A DNA stretch of 64,000 nucleotides from Notospermus geniculatus (GCA_002633025.1 NMRB01000251.1:124001-188000), one strand, 5' to 3'; numbered from the stretch's first letter, positions 35,301 to 47,109 are shown. Numbers and translations: made by a program. The notes: generated by a model not told the origin, from the letters alone.

Positions 35301-36508
35301 TGCATGAAAGCATTATGAAATTCTTCACATCATCAGGATTTCAACCCTCATTACCAGAGTTAGAGTGGATTGTGTGCCATCCGACATCACCTTAAAATGC
35401 CAAACTGGGCCTCAGATGAAAATATGACCATAATGTTTGATCATAAAGAGGCAGTGGTGAACGTTAAGGGGCCAAACCTGCTCATAACCCGCTTGTTACA
35501 CCTCCCAGTGGATGTCGCCCGGTGTGATGAATGTGCTTGCTCGGGCTGCAGCTGTCCCTTTAGACATCACGACGGGGCAAAATGGATGATGAATGGGAAC
35601 TGAGGTGCTGGAGGGCCAAGAGGAGCACGGTCTGTCGACTGAACATGGCTCCTCTTAGGTTTTTGTGTCTGGTCGAGGCACAGGTCCGTTGGCTTGCAAG
35701 TGTCCGGATGCATTTCCATGCAGCTCGTTTTCAGGCTTGGTAAGTCCTTTTAGGGCGCTGCATATCATGGAATCCACTACCATCATGTGGCGAATGATTT
35801 GAGATCAAAAGAGACACGGATTTCACACTCTCGGCTACTGATTGGTAGCATTTACTCATAACGTCGATGCGTCTGAATCAAGTTGAGTTATCTAAAGGGC
35901 AAACTATGGCAACGCATTGGCGTATACAACAAATAATAATGATTAATGAAAACGCATAAATCGCTCAATTTTTTGCAAAGCATGCGTTGATTACAATGTT
36001 AATCAAGTTCAATGGTAGCATCTCGATAATATCTATGCAGTAAACCCGTTGAATGTCACTAACTGTGGAATGATTATTATAGATTATGAAATCAGTATCA
36101 GTTAAATTGTCACTAAACTCGTAAAATGCATCGAGAAATTTCTCTGTACGTGGCATATTACCATGAGCTGCACATAGTTTGAATTGCTGTTCAGTGCAGA
36201 GGAATGTTTGGTTGTCGAGATCACAGGTTTTTACTGATTAAGACATAAGTGATATGAGCTTTTCAGCCTTATTTGACTCATCAACTTCCAGAAATTATTC
36301 TAATCAATACGAAAATAGAACTCTTAAGTGTGCCACTCCAAGGGAGAGTTTTCTTGCACAAGTCGGGTCTCTGTGCAAAACTCAGCTGCAGTGAACAATG
36401 GACGGTCGTCCCTGGTCAAGGCGTAAGCCTTTTGACCATCGCGAGCCAACTCAGACGGCAAGTTTCTCGCGGGGAACAGAGTGCCTTTAGGCATCTCACT
36501 AGACGGTG
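35301..36508. other. Non-coding stretch
   Basis: Short unassigned frames only. Positions 36497-36508 are the left target-repeat of the next element. Confidence 0.4.
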
Positions 36509-36613
36509 AGATTACACTTCTGGTAGCTCGACTTGAAAGTGCCAGCCTGAAGAAGACCCCGCCTGGGGTCGAAAATTTGCTAAGATTCTGGAAACTGACT
36601 TCCTGTTTATCAT
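36509..36613 (+). mobile_element. Short retroelement-like insertion with hammerhead-like core, copy 2
   Basis: It is flanked by a 12-bp perfect direct repeat, CACTAGACGGTG, at 36497-36508 and 36614-36625, the footprint of a target-site duplication. Inside are GAAAGTGCC, CTGAAGA (36547-36553), a perfect 6-bp hairpin GACCCC-GCCT-GGGGTC, GAAA (36571-36574), then ATTTGC, TTCTGGAA and TTTATCAT. Core and tail match copies 1 and 3. The hairpin loop differs from copy 3 (GGTT) while the stem is kept. Confidence 0.7.
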
Positions 36614-36660
36614 CACTAGACGGTGGGGGGGATCNCTGGCTGACAAGAATGATCTCAGCT

Positions 36661-36778
36661 TGACCAGTTCAAACTTCCTCACCCACCAGTAGGTCTGAAG
36701 GAACGGAAAATGCTTTGTTTGGAACCAGCGTGGGGAGAAATAACAAGCATTTTCCGTTTTGGAAATATGAATTGGTCT
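36661..36778 (-). mobile_element. Five-copy palindromic family, copy A
   Basis: The outer arms TGACCAGTTCAAACTTCC and GGAAATATGAATTGGTC mirror each other. The inner arms GGAAAATGCTT and AAGCATTTTCC also mirror. Read on the minus strand the core is GAAAATGCTTGTTATTTCTC followed by CCACGCTGGTTCCAAACAAA. It accounts for half of a 73-codon minus frame. Confidence 0.7.
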
Positions 36779-36943
36779 TTGGTTTTAGATGCAGGTGGTC
36801 GTATGCGACGATGTCATCAAGCTGTTGAACAGTGCGAACTCTGACCAGCCGTATAATGCCGTTGTGTGCTAATGCCAGAATCTGTTGCATGCTGATACGA
36901 AGTTTTTATCAAGACATAACAGGAATGAAAACTTCTCCGGCAT

Positions 36944-37318
36944 TCAAAGACCAAATGTAGCCATCAACGGAGATTGATCACGCACATGGTACTTCTTATC
37001 GTCGCCTTGGAGATTTGATAAATGTCTTTTTTGCTCTTTGAAAATTTGAGCTCCGAACACCGATTTGAAGTAAAACCTGTTGACGTTTTTTGTGATATTT
37101 TTGTATCCGCTGAGGAATTTGCCTATAAACGCCCAGCGCCAGACCAGCGTGCACGAGATCGTTTCTTACGTTCAGAATGTAACCGACATTAGGTTCAGAG
37201 TGTTGCTGGTGTTCTTTGCAACACACATTTTGACATGTTTGGAGTCGAGTTCGCTTGCCATTCTCCTGATAAGGTGAGACGTACAATACCACTCTACATC
37301 TAAGTCAAACTTGGATCC
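36944..37318 (-). pseudogene. Possible decayed exon(s), unrecognised
   Basis: One minus-strand frame reads protein-like for 125 codons: first a part containing EWYCTSHLIRRMASELD and KMCVAKNTSNTLNLM, then a part containing WRWAFIGKFLSGYKN and RFYFKSVFGAQIFKEQ. The two are separated by TGA (37172-37174) and TAA (37166-37168). A weak acceptor-like TGTAG precedes it. The basic and aromatic composition suggests an old coding sequence, but no family is recognised and the two stops may simply mark chance. Confidence 0.15.
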
Positions 37319-37715
37319 CTACACAAGTCATGAATATTGAGTTGAAGGTACTCGTGCCTTGCCTGAGCAACGATGTTTTTCAACTCATTCATCATTAGTT
37401 GTTTTTACTATAATTTCACATTCTAATCCCCGTGATGAAGACACGTCATTTCAAATTAAACAACTCCACAAATGTACTATAAAAAATCTTGGAGTGCTTC
37501 TTCTGACAGTTAGTGTAATCCATGTAATCCCGCACTTGATACATCAGCATCCATCCTATAACACCTCAATTAGCCGTGATGGATTCGGGATAAAAACTGA
37601 CTGAGGCTCAAGTTTGACGGATGGTCAAGCAACAAGAATTTCATTTGTTTGCACACTAAAATTTGGCCTTGAATTTTGCATGTAACAAGTAGGCTACAAA
37701 ATACGTTTTTGTCGC

Positions 37716-37822
37716 GGCCAGTTCGTACTTCTTCGCCGACCAGCGGAAAATGCTGTTATTTGTTTTCTCGTCGCTTGTTTCAAGCAAAGCATTTTCCAGA
37801 AGGGCGGAAAAGTGAATTGGCC
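37716..37822 (+). mobile_element. Five-copy palindromic family, copy B
   Basis: The outer arms GGCCAGTTCGTACTTC and AAAGTGAATTGGCC and the inner arms GGAAAATGCT and AGCATTTTCC are mirrored. The core CTGTTATTTG..TTCTCGTCGCTTGTTTCAAG aligns with copy A on the opposite strand. Copies A and B lie about 1 kb apart in inverted orientation. Confidence 0.7.
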
Positions 37823-38425
37823 TAGAGAGGTCGTCTTCCGTATTGAACGACCCCTTAATTGCCAAAGGATGGTGCAGCTTCAGTAGGCCAGCCTGGGCCA
37901 GATCAAAGACGCGTATTTTGTATTTCATATTCAGAAGCATAACCGTTGTGGACATACACGTAAGACCACTCATGATGACCGCCCACGTCGCCGTACTGAA
38001 AAACGAAGTCCAACACGAGAGCGATTCACTGACGTTTTTTTTCTCATTTTGGAATGACCGATGGTCCTCACCTGATGTTAATCGGTATCTTGGGTATTAG
38101 AGGTGTGATTTCGAAGCCGTTTGCGATGGCACTGGCATCGATAAAACATTAGCAGGACTGTGATGCTATGCGGACTTCCCTAGCCTATCTGTCGCGGAGT
38201 AGGTGACTGGTCATATCAGCAAGACTAAGACCACTTCAACATGTTCAGTCTGCTGGTTCTGGAGTACAAATGAAGTACAGGCCATAGGCAAGTCTGTAGT
38301 ACCTACCATTTGTGCATGCATAGAATAGAATACGCGGCGTGCATTACAAGGTACATGTATTTGTAGTTCACCAATCACAGCCGGCGACCTGGCAGCCAAA
38401 TTAAAAGGTTCGATGGCCTAATATA

Positions 38426-38885
38426 AGCCGTGGTTACACTACATAAATCTCAGTGCTTTCCCCGGGGATTTTGCGGTTACACCTATAAATCGCCGAGTCT
38501 AAATAGACCCGTGTCTGAAATCCCCGTGCTTATTAGCCCCAGCGAACTCGAAGGGGCAACGCCGGGGCTATTTAGACACGGGGATTTTATGTAGTGTAAC
38601 CGCGAAATCCCCGTGTTTATTTGTAGTTCCAAGCACCCGGCGACAGACGGCGATGCAAATCGATGAGTCATGCGCATGTGTATAGGATATTTCACGCCTC
38701 CAGTAGCCACTCGATGACAGAGAGTTGCCTACATGCAGTGCCCCTATCGCCGGGATACGGAACTTATTACCAATCGCACTTTTAGTAGTGTAACCGCTCG
38801 CCGTGTCAACGCCGTGTTTTTTCTGGTTCGGAAAAACCCCGTGTCTCAAAAAGCACGGGGATTTTGGATAGGTGTAACCACGGCT
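38426..38885. mobile_element. 460-bp composite fold-back element, AGCCGTGGTTACAC ends
   Basis: AGCCGTGGTTACAC opens it and GTGTAACCACGGCT closes it. Inside, the terminal theme recurs (GCGGTTACACC, AGTGTAACCGC twice), together with GGGGATTT and CCCGTGTC words, and there is an internal palindrome around 38500-38590 (CCCGTGTCT..GGGGCTATTTAGACACGG). It looks like related elements inserted into or joined to each other, or one element with repeated sub-terminal motifs. No transposase. Confidence 0.75.
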
Positions 38886-41800
38886 ATAGTAAGAACTGCT
38901 TACTGCATACTGTCGCACAATAATTGTGGGCCTACCAGACTGAAGTACACGTAGAAGCATTTACGATGCTTCATTCATACCAGCGATTGATTTGACTCAG
39001 ATTAATTACTGTGCATTTCAAGTACTAACAACACTTGATACCCTTTTTTCGAAAGTCATTACGCCAAGTCAATGACCATCAGCCCAATACACTGAAGTCC
39101 TTACACATCATCTTTGATCGGAGCCAGCAAGCCAGGCGTGTGATACATCCAACATTCTTCATCTCATCTCGACCAGTCGAGAACAATTGTCCGAATTAGA
39201 TTGCTGATGACCACTGCGTCGAGGAATCCCAGCGGGCCAGAGAAACACAAGGCATGCCCACTACATGCCTTTCGTCTAATGACTTCTAACCCGAATAAAT
39301 CATTCGCATCTTACGCTTTTTCTTGGCTAGGTTTCTGTCTTATCTTCAGTCTTTGTTCCTTTACTCGCTCTCTTCTTTCCCGGCATGATTGGATAGACTT
39401 TTTGTCTCCTCTTTTCATTTTATTAACACCCACTCTTTGACTAACTGTGGCCAGGTCCTAGTATTTGCTCTTCGTGTTTGTTTTTCTGCACAGAACCAAA
39501 AGGATGACTTGCCTTTGCATTTAGCGGGTGATTTACAATAATAGACCATTTGGGAACAATCATCAACGGCATGTTATCAAGACTTTGTCATGTGCGATTT
39601 CAAAAAGTTGCTTTCTCTTTTGGGAAGAACTGACAGAATTAGGATGCATTAGCCATCCACCTCAGCCTCAGCCTTTTTCTCTTCAGCATTCCAGACATGC
39701 TGAGCACCTCATTTTTTTCGAGTATGCAGTGACATGCCTTGGCTTTATCTGTAAGAAAGGATGTTTTTTATCCTCCCTGGATTGACCAGATTGCTTCTTT
39801 ATATCCTGGTCATGCAAATCATACTGTTTTTGATGGGAAACGGGCTGACTTAAGAAGAAGGTCATAGCAACTGCCCATAGCGCCAACCATCACAGTCTGC
39901 CAAAATTCCACCCGCAATCGTCCACAACAGCAGATGTAGGCCTATATACCTTCCTGTTAGTGTCTTCTGCCTCGCTTGGGAGGCTCATCTTGTCCAGAAA
40001 GGAATGAAAAGTAGGCTCCTCAATCTCTTGCAGATAAAGTAAGACTGCCATTTATTTTATGAGCATTTATTTGGAAAGAACACCTTTATCGTTTCGGCGT
40101 TATTGTTGCCGTTATCAAGAATTACCAGCATCGCCGCTCATTCCATCCGATTAGGGCGAGCCCGGTCAAACAGTCTATTTCCATCCCGATGTTATCATCT
40201 CTTTCTACGGCAAGCTTGATACAATTAGCTCTTCAAGGAGCCAATTTAACATGGGGTCGGGGAAGTGGTAACATCCGCCGGCCCCTGGTGATGAATTCCC
40301 AACACCAACCCAGGCCATACTTTGGACTCGTAAGTAGATGGTGATTTGTTACAGCGGCGTATGCCTGATCAATACCCTTGGCCGGCAATTGTCAGAACAA
40401 TACCAACATATGCCAGCCATCACTAATTGTCCCTTCTATAGTGCGAAATGTATACGTTGCCAACTGTGGTCTTTGGCAAGACGAGTCGAGAACTCAAGTG
40501 AGAGAGAAGGAAAAAAACAGCTGGGTGTAAATTCTTTTTTTCCTTTTGGCAAAATTTACCAGGAGAGGAAGTATTGTCAGTAAGACGACACTTTAGACTC
40601 TGCCTTCAAGAATAGTTCTCTGCCTCCTAGCCGTTTTTGTGTCAACCATAAAACCTGCTTATGCTGAATGAAAACGTGACTGTCTCTCTTGACTGAGTTC
40701 AGGTTTAAAACCTTATCCCCGTCAACCAAGACCGCATGGTCATGACTATTGGAGAGCAACAAGACAGATGTCATAAAATCTCAAATTCCTCTACAGGCAA
40801 AAACCAAGATGTGGAGAAATGTGGCAAACTTTCCACCCAATGCTTTGTTGTGACTTGGTATCATTTACCTGTCTTTGAGGCAGAGGTGCGTGGTGTGTGT
40901 TACCAGGCAGAAGGTGGTTTCTTGTTCTCGATACTGCTTTGTGTGCGAAGGAAACTGAAACTGCGTATTGGTTTTGCCGATGTGTCCTCGCGGTCTTAAG
41001 GGAAGCAGACATCGACTTGTGGTATTCGTATAAGAGGAAGAGGAAGACAAGAAGCGAACGGTTTACAACACGCTTCTTCTAATCATTGTTCATCTGGCTT
41101 AGATTGTAGATCGCGCAACGAACAGCAAGTTCGTTCTTCTTATCAATCAACGAGCAGGATGTGTGTCGAAGAATAGCAAAAAAAAACTCATTCGTCTATC
41201 GACCTAATGGCGCTAACATTATGTGGCTATACATTTTTGTACCATATTTTCCATCTTACTTAGCAATAGAAGTATTTTCGATCAGACCATTTGTGATGCC
41301 GTCAGGTCCTCGCCACATGCACAAGTTCAATAAGGCTGATTTTCTACCTACTTAGCAATAGCATTACTGTAGGCAACCTCTAATTATCGCCCATTTTCAT
41401 CTCAGAAGTGCTTTTCCTGGTTCTTTAATTCACTATTAACGCGACTAATACACTTAACTGTGAAGCAAAACCACTTTCGTCCATTCATACTGCGCACAGT
41501 TGGTAAATGTCTCACTTGCCCCGTTATTCGCTGCTGTTACTGGTCCCAGCGCATGGAACTCAAGGCTGATACTGTTATGCTGTTACTGGAGTTTTTCTGA
41601 AACCAACTTTCAAGCTTTTTGCTGAACTAGTCAGAAATACTTGGACGGTGAATTCGAGCAAGTTCTGGGTACTGACAAAAATAGATAAGAGAGAATCTAT
41701 TTTGGTACTGATAAAACCAAGGCAATGACGATAAAAGGACAATGTCATCACATGATTTCGGTGGATAATAGTACTTTCTATTTAGCGACTACGGCCGGCA

Positions 41801-42640
41801 GAAAACTCATTCTGGGACCACGTATGGTAGAAAAAAATGTAACAACTCCCTTGTCACAACTTGACCATTAGCTTGTCGATCGTGATTGGTGATTATAAGG
41901 AAAGGAGTACTTTCAACGACCTTCTCCTCTCTCCTGCCCCAACTGATTGGTCCCACATGACAGCTGACAACGCTCATTTGTCATTACTTTATTATGTGAT
42001 AAAGACCTGTCATCCGTCCATTGTCATCATGTTATCAATCTATCGAGACCATTGGCATGTTGATTATCAATAAATCATTACTTTTGCTTCATTTTTGTGG
42101 CTGGCCTTTTCGTCAAAAGGTATGGCAGTGACTCACTGAGCGTGATGACGATTGGTCCTCGTTCGTCCATTAGTTGGTGAGAGACGGCGGATTCGATTCT
42201 GCTCGTGCTAGGCCTACAGGTACCACGGCTACGATAATTCGCAGCAAATTACAATAAGCTGTTCGTGTTTTATCAGGTGGTTGTTCTTTCACACTGTAGC
42301 CCTGGTGATAAAGAACTATTGGTTAAAGCAGGATGTTGACAACGGATTAGTTCGCACCTGTCAATTTTACTTTACGGTTGCTAGCGGTTTCTTATCGGTA
42401 CAAGCTTTGGGGAACCTAATCCTGTTGCAAAGGCTTTGAGCAACGTAAACTTCACCTACAACTTTATCACGAACGTTACAGCGTACGTCAGCTGAATGAA
42501 ACTACGATCGGCAAAGTGATCCACACGGGCTCCTCGTCTTTCCTGACAAGCTATGGACGCCAAACGCCGTCGTATAGGGTGCTCTACCTCGTCCCCATGT
42601 GCTTGTTTGTTGCCAATGAAAGCCATCAAAGGAGGTTCCA
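38886..42640. other. Longest repeat-free stretch, no gene recognised
   Basis: No inverted-end element, SINE or tandem array was seen in these 3.7 kb. Frames are all under about 90 codons. It contrasts with the dense repeats on either side and could be intronic or conserved non-coding DNA. Confidence 0.4.
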
Positions 42641-42646
42641 CGACGG

Positions 42647-42654
42647 TGACGTCA
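42647..42654. promoter_or_regulatory. CRE (TGACGTCA) just upstream of a YY1-type start
   Basis: A perfect CREB/ATF palindrome 13 bases before CAAGATGGCGGCGG. The pair is a frequent TATA-less core promoter arrangement in animals. Confidence 0.4.
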
Positions 42655-42667
42655 CGGTAATTTCAAG

Positions 42668-42711
42668 ATGGCGGCGGTCAATGTGAACAGCACCACTTTG
42701 CCAGCGAAGAG
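42668..42711 (+). CDS. Candidate first coding exon, MAAVNVNSTTLPAK
   Basis: The start lies in CAAGATGGCGGCGGTC, which is both a good initiation context and a YY1 motif. The frame reads MAAVNVNSTTLPAK and then meets GAAGAG|GTATGG, a good donor, 44 bases after the A of ATG (phase 2). Unspliced it would end after 31 codons. An acceptor-like site at 49428-49431 (CTTTCAG) would continue in phase, giving FPMCFHPLGYASYIWFATSG..., but that join is only a compatibility, not evidence. Function unknown. It is the best gene-start candidate in the window. Confidence 0.35.
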
Positions 42712-44362
42712 GTATGGTCAGAAGATTGTGATGAAGGTCAAGACATCACGAGTCTTACCATGAGTTGTACCAACTCCAGAACTAACGCCACTCCATGCAC
42801 CGATCTCACATCGGTAGGCTACACACAGCCATATTGGATTTCTTGGGCCAATTACAACATTGATCATTGTTTTAATGTATCGCCTTCAGCCTTGCCGACA
42901 CTCCCTTCTACCACTGGGAGTCGTTAGACATGGTCTTGGTGGATTGTTCCCGATGACCTATGGCTACTGTGGTATCTTAGAACGCTGCAGGTTGGTGGCG
43001 GCTACGCCCATGTCTGGTTCTATCGCGCGCAAGTGCACTGACGCCGTAACCTCACGTGCGACAAGGAAGTAACTTGGATGCGATCATTTCGGAGGCACCA
43101 AAGGACCAAAACCAAAGGGACCAAAGGAGAGCAAGCTGTAGTTTTTACCACACGGCATGCGTTCAAAGACAGAATACATCTTTGAATGTTGCTATTTTTC
43201 TACGGTACGGACAAAGCTTTTGGTCTTTCAAGTACCAGTATCCGGCTCTGTATCTCCCCAAAAGATATCACGCACCTGCATCACCATCAGTAGGCTAACA
43301 TTACACATTCAAGAATTAACAATAGCCTTGCATCACGCAACATGCCACGGCATATGCATGTATAAAAACAGCAAAAGCTACAACGAATGCAATATCATAA
43401 AGTAGCAGGGAAAGGAAATGTACACAGTGTATTGTCAAGTTCAATCATCGTCAACGTCCCATTCACACACGCGACAGAAGAAGAGAACAAAACACAGCTT
43501 GCTGAATGATTGAGTCGATATACAATCAGACAGTCAGCTCCACAATACAAGGTTGGGAAAACTAATCTCATCTTGTTGTCTTTAAAATTGATTTATGCTT
43601 TACAATCAACATCAAAATGTATATTCTTCCAAATGTGCAAATATGCACTGAAAGACTGAAATGAAATGGTCCAGGGACCATGTGCTCACCTGGGTCCGAC
43701 GACGATGGACAAACCGGGATTAGTGTAAGCTCCCGCCAGGTGATCAGCTGAAAATACTTGAACCCTACCAATGAAGTTTTCATTGGAAAGCTCTTACTGA
43801 GTACTTCCAAATGAATACCTATGTCACATGGTCCTCGTATAGTGTCATAGTCATAACTTTTGTACATTGTTTTGCCGTAGGCAGTGAGTGGTTTAACTGA
43901 ACTATTTAGTGATTTCGATACAAGTTAAAGTTAATATGCTTGGAGTTCTGTCAATCAAAATGATGACACTAACGTTAACCAAGTAAATCACTCATCCTCT
44001 TCACTTCTCAATTTAGCCACGCGATATCACAGCAACCTGTCAGCTTATTCCCCAACCAGTTCCCCTCTGACAGCTCCCTTTCAACAAACTCTTTCCCAAA
44101 GGCGAAGATAAGCTAAACTATCTTAAACAGCAATTTATAGTTTTAACACAATGTCCCTCGGCAGAAATCTATTGCCATTATTTCCCCTTAAAATAAGATT
44201 ACTCTCAACAGAATTCTTCTTTCAATTAGTCATGGTGAATGCTGTAACACTTTGCGTTTCAGCAGCGAAAGGAAACAGTGAGTTTGTGCAACGGCCTGGT
44301 ATAGCCAACAACAACACGTTTGTTGCGATTTAATACATGGAGGAGGTTGTACATCAAGATCT
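42712..44362. other. Possible intron or intergenic stretch
   Basis: No repeat recognised. A run of near-repeated ACCAAAGGA words lies at 43097-43129. Confidence 0.35.
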
Positions 44363-44452
44363 ACGGTACGGTCACGCCGGTTAACAATGGTTATAACACA
44401 CGGTCGCGAACCCTTTGTGAAGCCTTTCTTAACCGGCGTGTCCGTGTACCGT
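44363..44452. mobile_element. Fold-back MITE, ACGGTACGGTCACGCCGGTTAA ends (shortened name)
   Basis: The left arm ACGGTACGGTCACGCCGG is mirrored by CCGGCGTGTCCGTGTACCGT. Its loop contains CCTTTGTGAAGCC, a word also found in the loop of the TTA-flanked element at 45310-45440, so the two may be relatives with different ends. A decayed copy lies at 10749-10840. Confidence 0.75.
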
Positions 44453-44527
44453 GAAGTTTCATGTAATCACAGCCTTCCATTGTTAAACCTTGCTCGAACA
44501 ATACAAATCATCGTTTAAGCATTGTGG

Positions 44528-45087
44528 TACTACACCGTGGAGAATCGTCAGCGCATGCACCGAGTTTTTCTGGTGGCAGCGCTGTGCACCGAGTCAAAAC
44601 ATGGCGGCAGTGTGACATATCGATGTGTGTGTTGCCCACTAAAACGCGACAGATGGACAGTTTTGGTCGAGGTGAGCGAGTTTAAGTAAATTCGAGGATG
44701 ATCTAGTGATAATTTGCAATAGAACAAGCCGAAATATAGGTGCTGAAGGAATGTTGTTTCTTTGTTTGAAGTGGAAATGTTCGTAGAGTTGGGACGGCGT
44801 TTTATCGACCGCAGTTTCCACGGAGTGACACTTGAACTTTTCCACTTCAAATGTAAAATTGACCACGTAATTCCAATGAATGAAGCTTCAGATTAATAGA
44901 CGATAAACTGGAGGTCATCCTCGGCATAGTCTATGTGCGTATAAGTTTCATCTTCGGTACATTTGCTCCCCGCTTTGGAGTTGACATCTTCAACATTCGT
45001 GACACAGCCGCCATGTTTTGCCTCGGTGCACAGTGCTGCCACCAGAGAAACTCGGTGAATGTGCTGACGATTCTCCACGGTGTACTA
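44528..45087. repeat. Widely spaced inverted repeat, ~85-bp arms
   Basis: The left arm 44528-44615 (CACCGTGGAGAATCGTCAGC, GTTTTTCTGGTGGCAGCGCT, AAAACATGGCGGC) is mirrored at 45001-45087 with about 90% identity. The ~385-bp centre is not palindromic. Each arm carries an ATGGCGGC start-like word pointing inward. It may be a longer fold-back element or a gene 5' end duplicated in inverse order. Frames in it (for example minus 44931-45134) are unrecognised. Confidence 0.7.
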
Positions 45088-45309
45088 ACCCTAACCGATC
45101 TATCCCGACACCTCAATTGTTCAATCAACCTCACGTGTTTTCGACACGACGAATGGACAGATTTTGCCCAACATCAACGCAGTGTGCGGATCATACAATC
45201 GTGATGTGGGCCCGCTACAAAGACAAGAAGGCTGGAACCGAACGGAACGTTTCGCAAGATGAAATGAGGCAGCACAGTCAACCGTCAAGGCTCGCAGTCG
45301 ATGATCTTA

Positions 45310-45440
45310 GGCTGAGTTTACATCGAGGCACACGCGACACGAACACGCAGGCGAACAAAGGTTTCATGGGGATGAATCCTTTGTGAAGCCATTGTTCGCC
45401 TGCGTGTTCGTGTCGCGTGTGCCTCGATGTAAACTCAGCC
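45310..45440. mobile_element. PIF/Harbinger-like MITE with perfect 49-bp arms
   Basis: The arms of 49 bp starting GGCTGAGTTTACATCGAGGC are exact reverse complements. TTA flanks both sides (45307-45309 and 45441-45443), the classic PIF/Harbinger duplication. The loop is about 33 bp. Perfect arms mean a very recent insertion. No transposase is present, so it depends on an element elsewhere. Confidence 0.9.
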
Positions 45441-45443
45441 TTA

Positions 45444-47109
45444 CAGAGATTTCGGTACCGGTATGTGTGGTATCAGCTTTAGGAAAGAATGTCGAATCAT
45501 TTTGCGAGGGACAGTGTGAGTGACGAAGTCATCAGGCCTTCAACGATACCCCAACGTTACAGGGCATTGATGTGCCGGAGCTACTAACACGATAAGTTCT
45601 CTGATGACCAATCAACAATTCTACCTCAAACATTTGCAATGTGAATTGTTTTCGGGATTGTGATGATTAGAATTCGAAACATGCCAACCATCAAGGGTAT
45701 AACTGTCAATTATGATATCAGTCGAAGGGCCGACACATGAATATACTACATGAAATCACAAAAGAGCTGTAATAGAAATAAGGAATTCAAGAAGAATAGT
45801 CAAAAGGCCCCCGATGAAGGGAATTCTCAACAGCAAACACAGCAGAAGATGTTGAAAATGTTCTATTTCAGAAGAAAACGTGAGTCGGGTAAGAAACGAC
45901 CCTGTGGACTCTTTCAACTCTCAACAGTCTGTTGAGCATGAGATAAGACTATATGAGTGATTTCAATAGGGAAACTAGACATCCGACCGGATAATTTAGT
46001 TAAGAACACTTAGAGGCGAACAGCATTAATGACCAATCTTTCTATCTGAATTGGATGTGACGGGTTTGCTAACTAGTCGCCAAGAGACGGAGCTTTTGTT
46101 TCAGTTGGGGGTTGTGCCGTCATGTCTTCACCGGGGGAGGTTGGCCGTCGACTGATAAGCTTCCTGTGGAAGATCGCGATGTAGGCATTGTTCTGTCTCA
46201 GAATCAACATTTACACAAAAGTATTTTTGTATCCAAGTGTAAATTGCATTTCATGTCTTTCGATAGGGCGTCTGCTCCAGTTTGTTGGAGCTGTTTATGA
46301 AACTATGGTGATATTTAAGAGGAATATTGGCATCAACGAAACGTTCCTGGGAAGATCTAAGTTTAGTTACTGCGTCTGATGATCGTGACGAAAGTCAAAC
46401 GAACAGTTGGATGCAACAGAAAGCATCAGACTCCTCGAAATCGATCATAAAGTTGAACAACATGAAGTCGTCCATTAACAACAGGGACAGCAGTCTTGGA
46501 TTTCAAATGAGCGGAAACAGAACTCTCCCACTTTCTGCCACTGAGTAGCCAAGTGGAAAATTTACAGGGATTTTAAAAAAACGCGATACTTCGTGCATAT
46601 CAATAACAAAGCTTTCATCTATAACTGAAAACGACGGTGCTGTATCAGGTTTTGGGATGCTTTCACGGATATGATCTCAGCTCATGCCATGTTAGCGCAA
46701 CAAGTTACCAATGGTTTTACTTTGTGCAACACGAGAAAGGAGGGTTTGTCATTTACTTCTACTCAGCGACAAACTACTTGAAGAATAAAAATCTCTCCTC
46801 TTGTCAGATAAAAGCAATGTGTAATCAGACATGTGGTTTACCTTGCGGATAATTTGTTTATGGTGCAGAGATGAGCTCAGGTACAACGACGGGACCACGG
46901 CGAATCGTCGCTTGTGATATTCTACCAATCCAAATCACCCAGGGTTACATTCATTTTTTTCTCTCTGATATTTACTTGATCAGAAAAAAAACCGAGTCGT
47001 TGGAAACTGAGTTGCTAGGTTTCCTACGGGAACAGCATAGTGTCATTGCTTCCTCGTTTCAACCACCATTTCCGTCTGTCTAAAGTACATGTACGCAACT
47101 TGTTGTCAA
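45444..47109. other. Non-coding stretch with a possible C-terminal exon
   Basis: The frame at 46327-46548 (plus) reads STKRSWEDLSLVTASDD and continues to MSGNRTLPLSATE and a stop. It has a charged, serine-rich composition like a real C-terminus. There is no good acceptor and no family. Nothing else is recognised. Confidence 0.25.

Noticed and set aside
36669-36890. Conserved protein domain shared with 30.1, 37.8 and 47.2 kb
   Set aside because: The similarity lies in a palindromic DNA repeat in both orientations, with frame-changing indels between copies.
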